A stretch of 64,000 nt of DNA from Rhodospirillales bacterium (GTDB taxonomy: Bacteria > Pseudomonadota > Alphaproteobacteria > TMED109), in contig JAPPED010000008.1 of the NCBI GenBank assembly GCA_028824295.1, positions 93,421-157,420 of the forward strand, written 5' to 3'. Below are positions 11,030 to 19,821 of the stretch, one piece after another. A program made the position numbers and the translations under genes. The stretch's first letter is position 1, and each line of letters starts with the position of its first letter. The notes under the pieces were generated by a model. The model was not told the origin of the DNA and did not search any database. It saw only the letters and a program-made list of their open reading frames with translations.

Positions 11030-12516
11030 GCACCTGGCCCATCCTGTCGCTGCTGGTGTTCCTGCCGGTGGCGGGAATCGCCTTCCTCGCCCTGACCGGC
11101 CGCAGCGGAGCGGAGAATGACCGCAACGCCCGCGATGTGACGCTCTGGACCTCGCTTGCCAACCTGGCATTGGCGATCGTGCTGGCCGCCCGGTTCGATC
11201 CGGGCAAGGACGGCTTCCAGTTTGTCGAGCACGCCGTGTGGCTGCCGAAGCTCGGCGTCGCGTATCACGTCGGCGTGGACGGGATTTCGGTCCTGTTCAT
11301 CCTGCTGACGGCGCTCCTGGTGCCGATCTGCATCGTTGCCTCCTGGACGACGGTCGTTGAGCGCGTGCGCTCGTGGATGGTCGCGTTCCTGGCCATGGAG
11401 GCCCTCATGATCGGGGTCTTCGTGGCGCGGGACGCCCTGCTGTTCTACGTGTTCTTCGAGGCCATCCTGATTCCGATGTTCCTGATCATCGGGATCTGGG
11501 GAGGCGAGCGGCGCGTGCATGCCGCCTTCAAGTTTGTGCTCTACACCCTGGCCGGGTCGGTGCTGTTCCTGATTGCGATCCTGACGCTCGCCAGCCTGGC
11601 CGGCTCCACCGACATGGACCGTCTGGAGCACATGCCGATCGCCGTCGACGCCCAGCGCTGGATCTGGATCGCGATGTTCGCGTCGTTCGCGGTCAAGGTG
11701 CCGATGTGGCCGCTGCACACTTGGCTGCCGGACGCCCATGTCCAGGCGCCGACCGCCGGGTCGGTCATCCTAGCGGGCGTCCTCCTGAAGCTCGGCGGCT
11801 ACGGTTTCCTCCGCTTTTCGCTGCCGATGCTGCCCGCGGCAAGCGCGGAATTCATGCCGCTGGTCTACGTGCTGAGTGCTGTCGCGATCCTCTACACGTC
11901 GCTGGTCGCTCTGATGCAGCGCGACATGAAGCGGCTGATCGCCTATTCGTCGGTGGCCCACATGGGAGTCGTGACGCTCGGGCTGTTCACGGCTTCCGCA
12001 CGGGCGATCTCCGGCGCGATCGTGCAAATGCTGAGCCATGGCCTGGTGTCGGCGGCACTGTTCCTGGTGGTCGGCGTGGTGTACGACAGGCGGCACTCCC
12101 GGGAGATCGCCGACTACGGCGGCCTCGTCCATTCCATGCCGCGTTACGCGGTCCTGTTCATGCTGTTTGCGCTGGCCGCGGTCGGATTGCCGGCCACCAG
12201 CGGCTTCGTGGGCGAGTTCCTCGTCATCGTGGGCGTGTTTCCCGTGAGCGCGGTCTTCGCGGCCTGCGCGGCCGCCGGCATGGTGCTGTCGGCCGCCTAC
12301 ATGCTGTGGCTGTACCGCCGCGTGGTGTTCGGCAGGGTGCCAGCGGGGCCGCCGCTGCCGGATCTGGATCGTCGCGAAACCGGCATGTTCCTGCCGCTCG
12401 CGATCCTGGTCCTCTGGCTCGGCATCCAGCCGGACTTCGTGTTCCGGCTGGTCGAGGGACCGTCGGCCGAACTGGCGGCGAGGCTGCTGGCCGCACAGAC
12501 GGGTGGCGGTTTGTGA
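11026..12516 (+). CDS. nuoM: NADH-quinone oxidoreductase subunit M
   Basis: Middle antiporter-like proton-pumping subunit. The 496-residue product has about 14 helices and the conserved FYVFFEAILIPMFLIIGIWGG glutamate region and FAVKVPMWPLHTWLPDAH lysine region. I choose GTG 11026, which overlaps the nuoL stop as GTGA and has a GGTGGGGGG stretch just upstream; an in-frame GTG at 10999 would add nine residues. Confidence 0.95.
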   Translation: MSTWPILSLLVFLPVAGIAFLALTGRSGAENDRNARDVTLWTSLANLALAIVLAARFDPGKDGFQFVEHAVWLPKLGVAYHVGVDGISVLFILLTALLVPICIVASWTTVVERVRSWMVAFLAMEALMIGVFVARDALLFYVFFEAILIPMFLIIGIWGGERRVHAAFKFVLYTLAGSVLFLIAILTLASLAGSTDMDRLEHMPIAVDAQRWIWIAMFASFAVKVPMWPLHTWLPDAHVQAPTAGSVILAGVLLKLGGYGFLRFSLPMLPAASAEFMPLVYVLSAVAILYTSLVALMQRDMKRLIAYSSVAHMGVVTLGLFTASARAISGAIVQMLSHGLVSAALFLVVGVVYDRRHSREIADYGGLVHSMPRYAVLFMLFALAAVGLPATSGFVGEFLVIVGVFPVSAVFAACAAAGMVLSAAYMLWLYRRVVFGRVPAGPPLPDLDRRETGMFLPLAILVLWLGIQPDFVFRLVEGPSAELAARLLAAQTGGGL

Positions 12517-13946
12517 TGGAGCTGACCCCGGCAATCCTGGGCGCGCTGCCCGAGTTGCTCCTGGCGCTGGGGGCGACCGTGCTCACCATGGTCGGCCCCT
12601 TCGTTGTCGATCAACGGCGGGTATGGCTGACCCGGGCCGCGCTGCTCACGTTGGTGGGGGCGCTGGCCCTGGTTCCGACGCCTCCCGACGGCCTCATCTT
12701 CGGCGGGCTGTTCGTGGTCGACGGGTTCGGCAAGTTCATGAAGATCCTGGTCCTGGGGGCGACCGCCTGGACCCTCCTGATTGCGGAGGAGGGCCGCCAG
12801 TCGGCGAGCATGCGGGCATTCGAGTACCCGGTGCTGGTGCTGTTTTCGGCACTGGGCATGCTCGCGACCGTGTCGGCGAACAATCTGATGAGCCTCTACC
12901 TGGGGCTCGAGATGATGAGTATCCCGCTCTACGTCCTGACTGCACTGAAGCGCGAATCGCGTCACGCTGGCGAGGCCGGGATCAAGTACTTCGTCCTGGG
13001 CGCGCTGGCCTCGGCCCTGCTGCTCTATGGCTGCGCGCTGCTCTACGGGTTCACCGGCACGACGGACTTCAACGCGCTCGCCGTCGCGTTGCCGGATGCT
13101 CCGCCGCTCGGTGCCGCGGCCGGGCTGGTCTTCCTGGTGGCAGGAATCGCCTTCAAGTTGTCGGCGGCGCCGTTCCACATGTGGACCCCGGACGTCTACG
13201 AGGGGGCTCCGACGCCCGTCACGGCGTTCCTGGCCGCCGCTCCCAAGGTTGCGGCCGGAGCCCTGATGCTGCGGGTGCTGTTCGGGCCACTGATCGGCCT
13301 GGCGGACGTGTGGATGCCGGCGATCGCGGTGCTGGCGGTCCTGTCCATGACGGTGGGGGCGTTCGGCGCGCTCCGGCAGACGGGCCTCAAACGGCTGCTG
13401 GCCTACGGGACCATCGGTCACTCGGGATACATCTTCGTCGGGATTGCCGCCGGAACACCGGAGGGAATCCACGGAGCGTGCGTATATCTCGCGATCTACG
13501 CGGTCATGACCATCGGCGCGTTTGCCTGTCTCCTGGCCATGCACCGCAGCCATCAGCCGTTCGAGCAGATGGAGCACCTCGCGGGAATCGGTCGGCACCG
13601 CCCGATGTTCGCGCTGGCGTTCTCGGCATTGTTGCTGTCGATGGCTGGCCTGCCGCCGCTCGCCGGATTTCTGGCCAAGCTGTATGTGTTTCGGGCAGCG
13701 GTCGAGGCGGACCTGTTCTGGCTGGCGGTGGTCGGCGTGCTCGCCAGCGTGGTGGCCGCCGCCTATTACTTCCGCGTGGTCTACGTGATGTATTTCGCGG
13801 ATGGGGACGAGGATTTCGAGCACATGCCCGGACGGAAGGTCACGTGGACGGTGACCGCGACGGCGCTGACCGCGCTGCTGTTTCTATTCGTGGCCCCCGT
13901 GGTGGTCGAGGCGGCGGCCCGGGCCGCAGGCACGCTTGGACTCTGA
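12516..13946 (+). CDS. nuoN: NADH-quinone oxidoreductase subunit N
   Basis: Third antiporter-like proton-pumping subunit, next to NuoK. The 476-residue, 13-14 helix product shows SLYLGLEMMSIPLYVL (conserved Glu), FKLSAAPFHMWTPDVYEGAPTPV (conserved Lys) and LKRLLAYGTIGHSGYIFVG. The ATG at 12516 shares one base with the nuoM stop. The same frame is open far upstream within nuoM without coding features. Last gene of the complex I set; birA follows after 9 bases. Confidence 0.96.
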   Translation: MELTPAILGALPELLLALGATVLTMVGPFVVDQRRVWLTRAALLTLVGALALVPTPPDGLIFGGLFVVDGFGKFMKILVLGATAWTLLIAEEGRQSASMRAFEYPVLVLFSALGMLATVSANNLMSLYLGLEMMSIPLYVLTALKRESRHAGEAGIKYFVLGALASALLLYGCALLYGFTGTTDFNALAVALPDAPPLGAAAGLVFLVAGIAFKLSAAPFHMWTPDVYEGAPTPVTAFLAAAPKVAAGALMLRVLFGPLIGLADVWMPAIAVLAVLSMTVGAFGALRQTGLKRLLAYGTIGHSGYIFVGIAAGTPEGIHGACVYLAIYAVMTIGAFACLLAMHRSHQPFEQMEHLAGIGRHRPMFALAFSALLLSMAGLPPLAGFLAKLYVFRAAVEADLFWLAVVGVLASVVAAAYYFRVVYVMYFADGDEDFEHMPGRKVTWTVTATALTALLFLFVAPVVVEAAARAAGTLGL

Positions 13947-13955
13947 GCGGAAGCG

Positions 13956-14672
13956 GTGACGGAATTTCGGGTGGTGCGGCTGAACACCGTGGACAGCACG
14001 AACGCTGAAGCGTGGCGTCGGGCCGGCCGCCCCGCGGAAGCCAACCTCGTCGTCTGGGCACGCCGGCAGGAGCAGGGCCGCGGCCGTCACGGCCGCGGCT
14101 GGGTCTCTCCACCCGGCAATCTCTACGCGTCGGTGGTGCGTCCCGGGGCCGGTGGCGCGCACCCGGCCCTCGAGGTGTTTCGGGCCGGGATTTGCCTGGT
14201 GGAGGCGGTGCTCGAGGTGACGGGGAGCACGGTGGCCGCCCGGTTGAAATGGCCGAACGACCTCGTGGTCGGCGGCCGCAAGGTCGCCGGGATTCTGGCG
14301 GAGACGGCGCCGGAGCGTGCCGCCACGGTGGTCGGGACCGGCGTAAACCTGGTCTCGCACCCCGATGCGACGTCACTGCCGGCGACCGATCTTGCACGCG
14401 AGGGGGCACCGCCGGTCAGCCCCGCCCGCCTGCTGGCTGCGTATCTGGAGCGCCTGGCCGCCCGCGCGGCGCACGGACACGACCGAATTCTCGAGCGCTG
14501 GCGCGCCCTGGCGCTGCCGGCCGGGACCCCGTTTCGGGTGCGCATCGGCGACGACGAAGTGCAGGGGGCATTCGCCGGCGTCGACGATGACGGTGCGCTG
14601 CTGCTCGACCAGGGCGACGGCGAGCGTCGGCGGATCATTGCCGGCGATGCGTTTCCCGAGATGGACGGCTGA
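13956..14672 (+). CDS. birA: Biotin--[acetyl-CoA-carboxylase] ligase
   Basis: Adenylates biotin and attaches it to the carrier-protein lysine of biotin-dependent carboxylases. The 238-residue product begins straight with the catalytic domain (STNAEA), then GRGRHGR (41-47, biotinyl-AMP loop) and LKWPNDLVV near residue 98. The short C-terminal SH3-like domain follows. There is no N-terminal helix-turn-helix, so it is the monofunctional form without the biotin repressor role. It starts with GTG 13956 and overlaps coaX by one base. Its place after nuoN is common in alphaproteobacteria. Confidence 0.92.
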   Translation: MTEFRVVRLNTVDSTNAEAWRRAGRPAEANLVVWARRQEQGRGRHGRGWVSPPGNLYASVVRPGAGGAHPALEVFRAGICLVEAVLEVTGSTVAARLKWPNDLVVGGRKVAGILAETAPERAATVVGTGVNLVSHPDATSLPATDLAREGAPPVSPARLLAAYLERLAARAAHGHDRILERWRALALPAGTPFRVRIGDDEVQGAFAGVDDDGALLLDQGDGERRRIIAGDAFPEMDG

Positions 14673-15460
14673 TGGCGTCGCAGCTGCTGGCCGTGGACGT
14701 CGGGAACACCAACACGGTGTTCGCCATGTTCGAGGGCGATCGCCTGCTGGTGTCGTGGCGCCTGGCGACGTCGGTGGACCGTACGGCGGACGAGTACGCG
14801 GCAACGCTGTCGCAGTTGATGAAACTGGACGGCCGCAGCCCGGACACCGTCGGCGCCGTCGTGATTTCGACGGTGGTGCCAGCGTCCCTGTTCGAACTGC
14901 GCCTGCTAGCCGACCGGATGTTCGGATGCCGGGCCGACGTGGTCGGCGACGGGCTCGACCTCGGCATCGAGGTTCATATTCCGAGTCCCCAGGAGGTTGG
15001 CGCCGACCGGCTGGTCAATGCGGTGGGGGCTTACCGCCGGTACGGCGGCGCCGTGATCGTCGTCGATTTCGGGACAGCGACGACCTTCGACGTCGTCGGC
15101 GCGCACGGCTCGTATGAAGGGGGCGTGATCGCCCCCGGCGTCAACCTGTCCCTAGAGGCGCTGCACGCGGAGGCAGCCCGTCTGCCGCGAATCGCCATCG
15201 GGCGGCCTGCGGCCGTCGTCGGCCGGGACACGGTTTCCGCCATGCGGTCAGGGATCTACTGGGGCTATGTCGGCCTGATCGAGGGCTTGATCGAACGGAT
15301 ACGGACGGAACGGGGACAGCCGTCGATGCAGGTGGTGGCGACGGGCGGGCTGGCCGATCTGTTCGCCCAGGCCACCGGCGTCATCGACACCGTGGACCCC
15401 AACCTCACGCTGTACGGACTGTGCTTCGTGCATCGCCACAACCGGGACACCCCGGCATGA
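14672..15460 (+). CDS. coaX: Type III pantothenate kinase
   Basis: Phosphorylates pantothenate, the first step of coenzyme A synthesis. The ASKHA-type phosphate motif DVGNTNT is at residues 9-15, GADRLVNAVGA near residue 110 and DFGTATTFDVV near residue 130. The length of 262 residues is typical. This family is not homologous to CoaA and is insensitive to CoA feedback in characterised members. Starts on the last base of birA and overlaps the RNase J gene as ATGA. Confidence 0.94.
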   Translation: MASQLLAVDVGNTNTVFAMFEGDRLLVSWRLATSVDRTADEYAATLSQLMKLDGRSPDTVGAVVISTVVPASLFELRLLADRMFGCRADVVGDGLDLGIEVHIPSPQEVGADRLVNAVGAYRRYGGAVIVVDFGTATTFDVVGAHGSYEGGVIAPGVNLSLEALHAEAARLPRIAIGRPAAVVGRDTVSAMRSGIYWGYVGLIEGLIERIRTERGQPSMQVVATGGLADLFAQATGVIDTVDPNLTLYGLCFVHRHNRDTPA

Positions 15461-17118
15461 GCAGCCTGCCGATTCCCGGCTCCGACGAACTGCTGTTCGT
15501 GCCTCTGGGCGGTTCCGGCGAAATCGGCATGAACCTGAACCTCTACGGGTACGATGGCCGCTGGATCATGATCGATTGCGGCGTGTCGTTTCGGGACGAG
15601 CGGATGCCGGAGGCGGACGTCGTGATGCCGGACATCCGGGCGCTCGAAGGCATGGAGGACCGGATCGAGGCCATCGTGCTGACGCACGCCCACGAGGATC
15701 ACCACGGCGCGGTGCATCACCTTTGGCCCAGGCTCCGGTGTCCGGTGCTCGCGACCCCGTTCGCGGCCATGCTCCTGCAGGAAAAACTCTCGGACGCCGG
15801 CCTGCGGGATGTCGTTCCGGTGGACCAGGTGGCGCCCGGTGAATCGCGCCAGCTCGGCCACTTCCGCGCGGAGTACGTGCCCATCACGCACTCGATTCCG
15901 GAGTCTCACGCGATCGCGCTGACCACCCCGGCCGGCGTGGTGCTGCACACGGGCGACTGGAAGTTCGACCCGCGGCCCGGGCTGGGACCGACGACGGACG
16001 AAGTCAGGCTCCGGCAGCTGGGTGACGCCGGGGTCTTGGCAATCACCTGCGATTCCACCAATGCCCTGGTCGCCGGGGAGTCGGGATCCGAGGGCGATAT
16101 CGCCGACGAGCTGGTCCCGTTGGTCGACGGACAGCCAGGGCTGGTAGCGGTGGCGACGTTCGCTTCCAACGTGGCGCGGCTCCGCACGGTGGCGGAGGTG
16201 GCCCGGCGGTGCAGCCGCAAGGTGGCGCTGGTGGGGCGGTCGTTGTGGCGGCTCACCGACGCGGCGCGCGCGGCGGGATACCTTGCCGGTGTCCCGGCAT
16301 TCATCAAGGAAGACGCGATCCGGTCGTTTCCGCGCAACGACCTGTTGGTTGTCTGCACCGGTTCGCAGGGCGAACCCCGGGCGGCGCTGTCCCGGATCAT
16401 CGAGCGGCGGCATCGCGCCCTGCATTTCGCGCCGGGCGACCGGGTGATCTTTTCGTCGCGGGTCATTCCGGGGAACGAGATCGCGGTCAAGCGAATCTGG
16501 AACGGACTGATTGAGCTGGGGTGCGACGTCGTCACCTCGGAGCAGGCGCCGATTCACGTGTCGGGACACCCGGCGCGCGATGAGCTCACGCGCATGTACC
16601 ACTGTATCCGGCCGCAGATCGCACTGCCGGTGCACGGCGAGCCGCTCCACATCCGCGCGCACGCCAATCTCGCCCGGTCCCTGCAGGTGCCCGAGGTGTT
16701 CGAGCCACGTAACGGCAGGGTGATCCGTCTGGCGCCGCAAGCGGCGGAGGTCGGCTGGGTCGAGGCGGGGAGGCTGATCCTGGACGGGACCGACGTCGTG
16801 CCCCGCGAGGCCGGCCACCTGCAGGCCCGCCGGCGCATGGCGTACCATGGGGCGGTCACCGTGACGATGGTCGTGGAGGATGACGAGGTCCTGGTGGAGC
16901 CGCGGGTCACGTTTCACGGGCTCGACCCGGTGAGCAACGGGGCAGAAATTGACATCGCCGAGACCGTCCTCAGCGTGTGGGACGGGTTCGCGGCCGGAGA
17001 GTGCGAGGAAGACGGGCACGCTCGGCCGATTCTCGAGAAGGCCGTGCGCCGTGCGTGTCGCCGGTCCCTGCTCAAGCAGCCGGACGTCGTCGTGGAACTG
17101 ATCCGGCTGGGGGGCTGA
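15457..17118 (+). CDS. rnj: Ribonuclease J
   Basis: Metallo-beta-lactamase/beta-CASP ribonuclease with 5'-3' exo- and endonuclease activity in mRNA decay and rRNA maturation. The zinc motif THAHEDHHGA is at residues 76-85 (His77, His79, Asp81, His82). The beta-CASP part includes SRVIPGNEIAVKRIWNGL and the C-terminal-side HVSGHPARDEL, and PVHGEP follows. At 553 residues it is full length. RNase J is usual in alphaproteobacteria and rare in other proteobacteria. The ATG at 15457 overlaps the coaX stop; an in-frame start at 15421 is less likely. Confidence 0.93.
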   Translation: MSSLPIPGSDELLFVPLGGSGEIGMNLNLYGYDGRWIMIDCGVSFRDERMPEADVVMPDIRALEGMEDRIEAIVLTHAHEDHHGAVHHLWPRLRCPVLATPFAAMLLQEKLSDAGLRDVVPVDQVAPGESRQLGHFRAEYVPITHSIPESHAIALTTPAGVVLHTGDWKFDPRPGLGPTTDEVRLRQLGDAGVLAITCDSTNALVAGESGSEGDIADELVPLVDGQPGLVAVATFASNVARLRTVAEVARRCSRKVALVGRSLWRLTDAARAAGYLAGVPAFIKEDAIRSFPRNDLLVVCTGSQGEPRAALSRIIERRHRALHFAPGDRVIFSSRVIPGNEIAVKRIWNGLIELGCDVVTSEQAPIHVSGHPARDELTRMYHCIRPQIALPVHGEPLHIRAHANLARSLQVPEVFEPRNGRVIRLAPQAAEVGWVEAGRLILDGTDVVPREAGHLQARRRMAYHGAVTVTMVVEDDEVLVEPRVTFHGLDPVSNGAEIDIAETVLSVWDGFAAGECEEDGHARPILEKAVRRACRRSLLKQPDVVVELIRLGG

Positions 17119-17122
17119 CGGG

Positions 17123-17536
17123 ATGGAATCAATCTTGGGCGAACTGAACCACGTTGCCATCGTGGTTCCCGATCTCGACACCGCCGCCCGCCGCTATCGG
17201 GATATTTTCGGCGCGCGAGTGTCGGCGCCGCTCCCGCTCCCGGATCACGGGGTCACCACGGTATTCGTCGAGCTTTCCAACACCAAGATCGAGTTGCTGC
17301 ATCCGCTGGGCGACGAGTCGCCCGTGGCTGCATTCCTGGCGCGGAACCCGGCGGGCGGAATTCACCATCTCTGCTACGAGGTCGACGATCTCGGCGGCGC
17401 CCGTGACCGGCTGGTGCAGGCGGGCGCGAGAGTGCTCGGCGACGGCGAGCCGAAGATCGGGGCGCATGGGAAACCGGTCCTGTTCCTGCACCCGAAGGAT
17501 TTCGACGGGACGCTCATCGAACTGGAACAGCGCTGA
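17123..17536 (+). CDS. mce: Methylmalonyl-CoA epimerase
   Basis: Interconverts (2R)- and (2S)-methylmalonyl-CoA, between propionyl-CoA carboxylase and methylmalonyl-CoA mutase. The 137-residue protein has two VOC-fold halves. Candidate metal ligands are His10 in LNHVAIVV, the His of GGIHHLCYEV and the Glu in TLIELEQ near the end. Begins 4 bases after rnj and shares one base with the next gene. The mutase and carboxylase are not in the window. Confidence 0.92.
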   Translation: MESILGELNHVAIVVPDLDTAARRYRDIFGARVSAPLPLPDHGVTTVFVELSNTKIELLHPLGDESPVAAFLARNPAGGIHHLCYEVDDLGGARDRLVQAGARVLGDGEPKIGAHGKPVLFLHPKDFDGTLIELEQR

Positions 17537-17808
17537 TGTCGGCGCTCGGCCTGGTGGTGGTGTTCTCCATCGTCTGGTGGCTGCTGTTCTTCATGCTGCT
17601 GCCGGTGGGAATCGAACCGTCCCGGGAGCGCGTGCCGGGGCAGGATCCGGGTGCGCCCGCCCGACCGCTGCTGGTTCGGAAGGTCCTGCTGGCCACCGTG
17701 GTGGCGGCCGTGGTGACCGGCCTAGTGCATGTCGCGGCGCTGCAGGGCTGGATTTCGTTGTGGTCTCTGCTCGGGACGGAGGAAGCCGCCGGCCCGGCGT
17801 CGGGCTAA
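17536..17808 (+). CDS. DUF1467 family small membrane protein
   Basis: A 90-residue protein with two hydrophobic segments, residues about 5-25 (VVVFSIVWWLLFFMLLPVG) and about 50-75, separated by a polar proline-rich loop. Sequence and position directly after mce match the alphaproteobacterial DUF1467 family, whose function is not known to me. It shares one base with mce, so it is surely in the same transcript. In many relatives proS and lolCD come next; here a 286-base gap leads to ilvN. Confidence 0.8.
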   Translation: MSALGLVVVFSIVWWLLFFMLLPVGIEPSRERVPGQDPGAPARPLLVRKVLLATVVAAVVTGLVHVAALQGWISLWSLLGTEEAAGPASG

Positions 17809-17914
17809 CCATGCGGTCGCGGAGCTTTTCCGGCCGACTGCATGTACGTCGGACGGGCCTTGCCGCTGGCCGCGCCGTGGCCGTGTCAAGCTGCTGGAGG
17901 TCGTCCTGCGACCG

Positions 17915-17953
17915 GTGCCGGCCGTTGACGCCGGCCCATCAACGGGACGGCAC
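17915..17953 (+). promoter_or_regulatory. Stable hairpin in the ilvN leader region
   Basis: GTGCCG (17915-17920) pairs with CGGCAC (17948-17953), and CCGTTGA (17922-17928) pairs with TCAACGG (17939-17945), around a ten-base loop, with a small internal bulge. The whole stem is about 13 pairs. There is no T-run after it, so it is not a classic terminator. It lies about 140 bases upstream of the ilvN start in a 286-base gap that otherwise shows no gene. Confidence 0.45.
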
Positions 17954-18094
17954 GCGAATGATGCGGGGCACCTGCCGTTCCAGCGAACGGGCGTCCGCCT
18001 TCCGCGTGCCCGGTGCGTTCGCTACATTCCCGGCGAAGGACGACCCGGCTGGGGCGCTCCGTCGTTGCGCATGCCGGCCCTGGGGGGGTTGAAG

Positions 18095-18601
18095 GTGGAC
18101 GAAACCAGTTCAACCCACGTCCTGTCGGTGCTCGTGGACAACGAGTTCGGCGTGCTGGCGCGCGTCGTCGGGCTGTTCTCGGCGCGGGGCTACAACATCG
18201 AAAGCCTGACGGTCGCCGAGGTGGATCGTGAACGGGGCATGTCGCGGATCACCGTCGTGACGACCGGCACGCCCATGACCGTGGAGCAGATCCGCAGCCA
18301 GATCGGCCGTATCGTGCCGGTGCACAAGGTGGTGGACCTGACCCTCGAGGGCCCGTACGTGGCCAGGGATCTGTTGCTGGTGAAGGTGCAGGGGCGGGGC
18401 GAGAAGCGGGTCGAGGCGCTCCGGATTGCGGACATCTTCCGTGCCCGGGTGGTCGACAGCACGAATCGTTCGTTCATCTTCGAATTGACGGGATCGGCGG
18501 GGAAGCTGGACGCTTTCATTGATCTGATGCGGCCGCTCGGCCTCGCCGAGGTGGCCCGGACCGGCGCGGTGGCACTCGCCCGCGGCGATACGACTTCCTA
18601 A
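18095..18601 (+). CDS. ilvN: Acetolactate synthase small (regulatory) subunit
   Basis: Regulatory subunit that activates the catalytic subunit and confers valine feedback inhibition in valine and isoleucine synthesis. The N-terminal ACT domain reads [20 protein letters not shown] then [10 protein letters not shown]; the C-terminal ALS_ss_C domain follows. GTG 18095 with a run of Gs seven bases upstream gives 168 residues. ATG 18071 or TTG 18089 are possible alternatives that add a few residues. The catalytic subunit (ilvB/ilvI), normally the gene just upstream, is absent from the window. Confidence 0.92.
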   Translation: MDETSSTHVLSVLVDNEFGVLARVVGLFSARGYNIESLTVAEVDRERGMSRITVVTTGTPMTVEQIRSQIGRIVPVHKVVDLTLEGPYVARDLLLVKVQGRGEKRVEALRIADIFRARVVDSTNRSFIFELTGSAGKLDAFIDLMRPLGLAEVARTGAVALARGDTTS

Positions 18602-18657
18602 ATTCGCGCGGCTTGGCTCGCTGGCCTGGCCCACGACTTCCAACAGGAGACACATTC

Positions 18658-19677
18658 ATGCGCGTGTATTACGACCGCGATTCAGACGCCAATCTCATCA
18701 AGGGAATGAAGGTCGTCATCATTGGTTATGGAAGCCAGGGCCACGCTCATGCCGCCAATCTGCGCGACAGCGGTGTACAGGACGTAAAGGTCGCGCTTCG
18801 CGCCGGCTCCGGCTCCGCCGCGAAGGCGGAGGCGGCCGGCTTTGAAGTTGTCTCCGTCGCCGACGGTGCTGGCTGGGCCGACGTCATGATGATGGCGACA
18901 CCCGACGAACTGCAGGGGGGAATCTGGCGCGACCACCTCGAGCAGAACATGCAGCAGGGCGCCGCCCTCGGATTCGCCCACGGCCTGAACATTCACTACG
19001 GCCTGATCGACCCGCGCCCCGATCTCGACATCTTCATGCTGGCGCCGAAAGGGCCCGGGCATACCGTGCGTGCGGAGTACGAGCGGGGTGGTGGCGTGCC
19101 CTCCCTGGTGGCCGTCCACCAGAACGCGTCGGGGAACGCGCTGGAGATCGGCCTCTCTTACGGCTGCGGGCTCGGGGCCGGCCGCGCGGGCATCATCGAG
19201 ACCACGTTCAAGGAGGAGTGCGAGACCGACCTGTTCGGGGAACAGGTGGTGCTTTGCGGCGGATTGACCGAACTGATCACCGCCGGGTACGAGACGCTGG
19301 TGGAAGCCGGTTACGCGCCCGAAATGGCCTATTTCGAGTGCTTGCACGAGGTCAAGCTGATCGTCGACCTCATCTACGAGGGCGGCATCGCCAACATGCG
19401 TTATTCGGTGTCCAACACGGCCGAATTCGGCGACTACACGAGCGGCCCGCGCGTCATTGGCGAGGAGGCGCGGGCCGCAATGAAAGGAGTGCTCGAGGAC
19501 ATCCAGAAGGGCCGTTTCACACGCCAGTGGATGACCGAGTGCGCCGTCGGACAGCCAAGCTTCAAGAGCATGCGGCGACGCGCGGCCGGCCATCCGATCG
19601 AGGAAGTCGGTGAAAAGCTCCGAGCCATGATGCCGTGGTTGGCCGAAAACAAGCTGGTGGACCGCGACAAGAATTGA
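18658..19677 (+). CDS. ilvC: Ketol-acid reductoisomerase (class I)
   Basis: NADPH- and magnesium-dependent isomerisation and reduction of acetolactate or acetohydroxybutyrate, second common step of valine, leucine and isoleucine synthesis. The Rossmann motif [17 protein letters not shown] is at about residues 24-40; the helical domain contains [21 protein letters not shown] and the acidic metal-binding residues. At 339 residues it is the short class I form. A CAGGAGA sits about ten bases ahead of the ATG. It follows ilvN by 56 bases, so the two are probably one operon. Confidence 0.97.
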   Translation: MRVYYDRDSDANLIKGMKVVIIGYGSQGHAHAANLRDSGVQDVKVALRAGSGSAAKAEAAGFEVVSVADGAGWADVMMMATPDELQGGIWRDHLEQNMQQGAALGFAHGLNIHYGLIDPRPDLDIFMLAPKGPGHTVRAEYERGGGVPSLVAVHQNASGNALEIGLSYGCGLGAGRAGIIETTFKEECETDLFGEQVVLCGGLTELITAGYETLVEAGYAPEMAYFECLHEVKLIVDLIYEGGIANMRYSVSNTAEFGDYTSGPRVIGEEARAAMKGVLEDIQKGRFTRQWMTECAVGQPSFKSMRRRAAGHPIEEVGEKLRAMMPWLAENKLVDRDKN

Positions 19678-19821
19678 GCGCCGCGGCGGGCCGAGCGCCC
19701 GAAAACCGTTGAACTTGCGGTAATTTCAGGGTAGGTACAGCTTGACAGTGCACTGAGCGAGCGCGGAGCCAAAGAGCCGTGGAACCGCGCCACTTCTGCG
19801 CGTCTGCCCTCGGGGAACGTC

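Noticed and set aside
9122..11170. Open frame of 682 codons on the minus strand
   Set aside because: Antisense to nuoL. Composition is Arg/Gln/His-rich, typical of the reverse of hydrophobic codons.
19742..19747. Perfect TTGACA upstream of leuA
   Set aside because: No -10-like hexamer at 15-19 bases, so it is not listed as a promoter.
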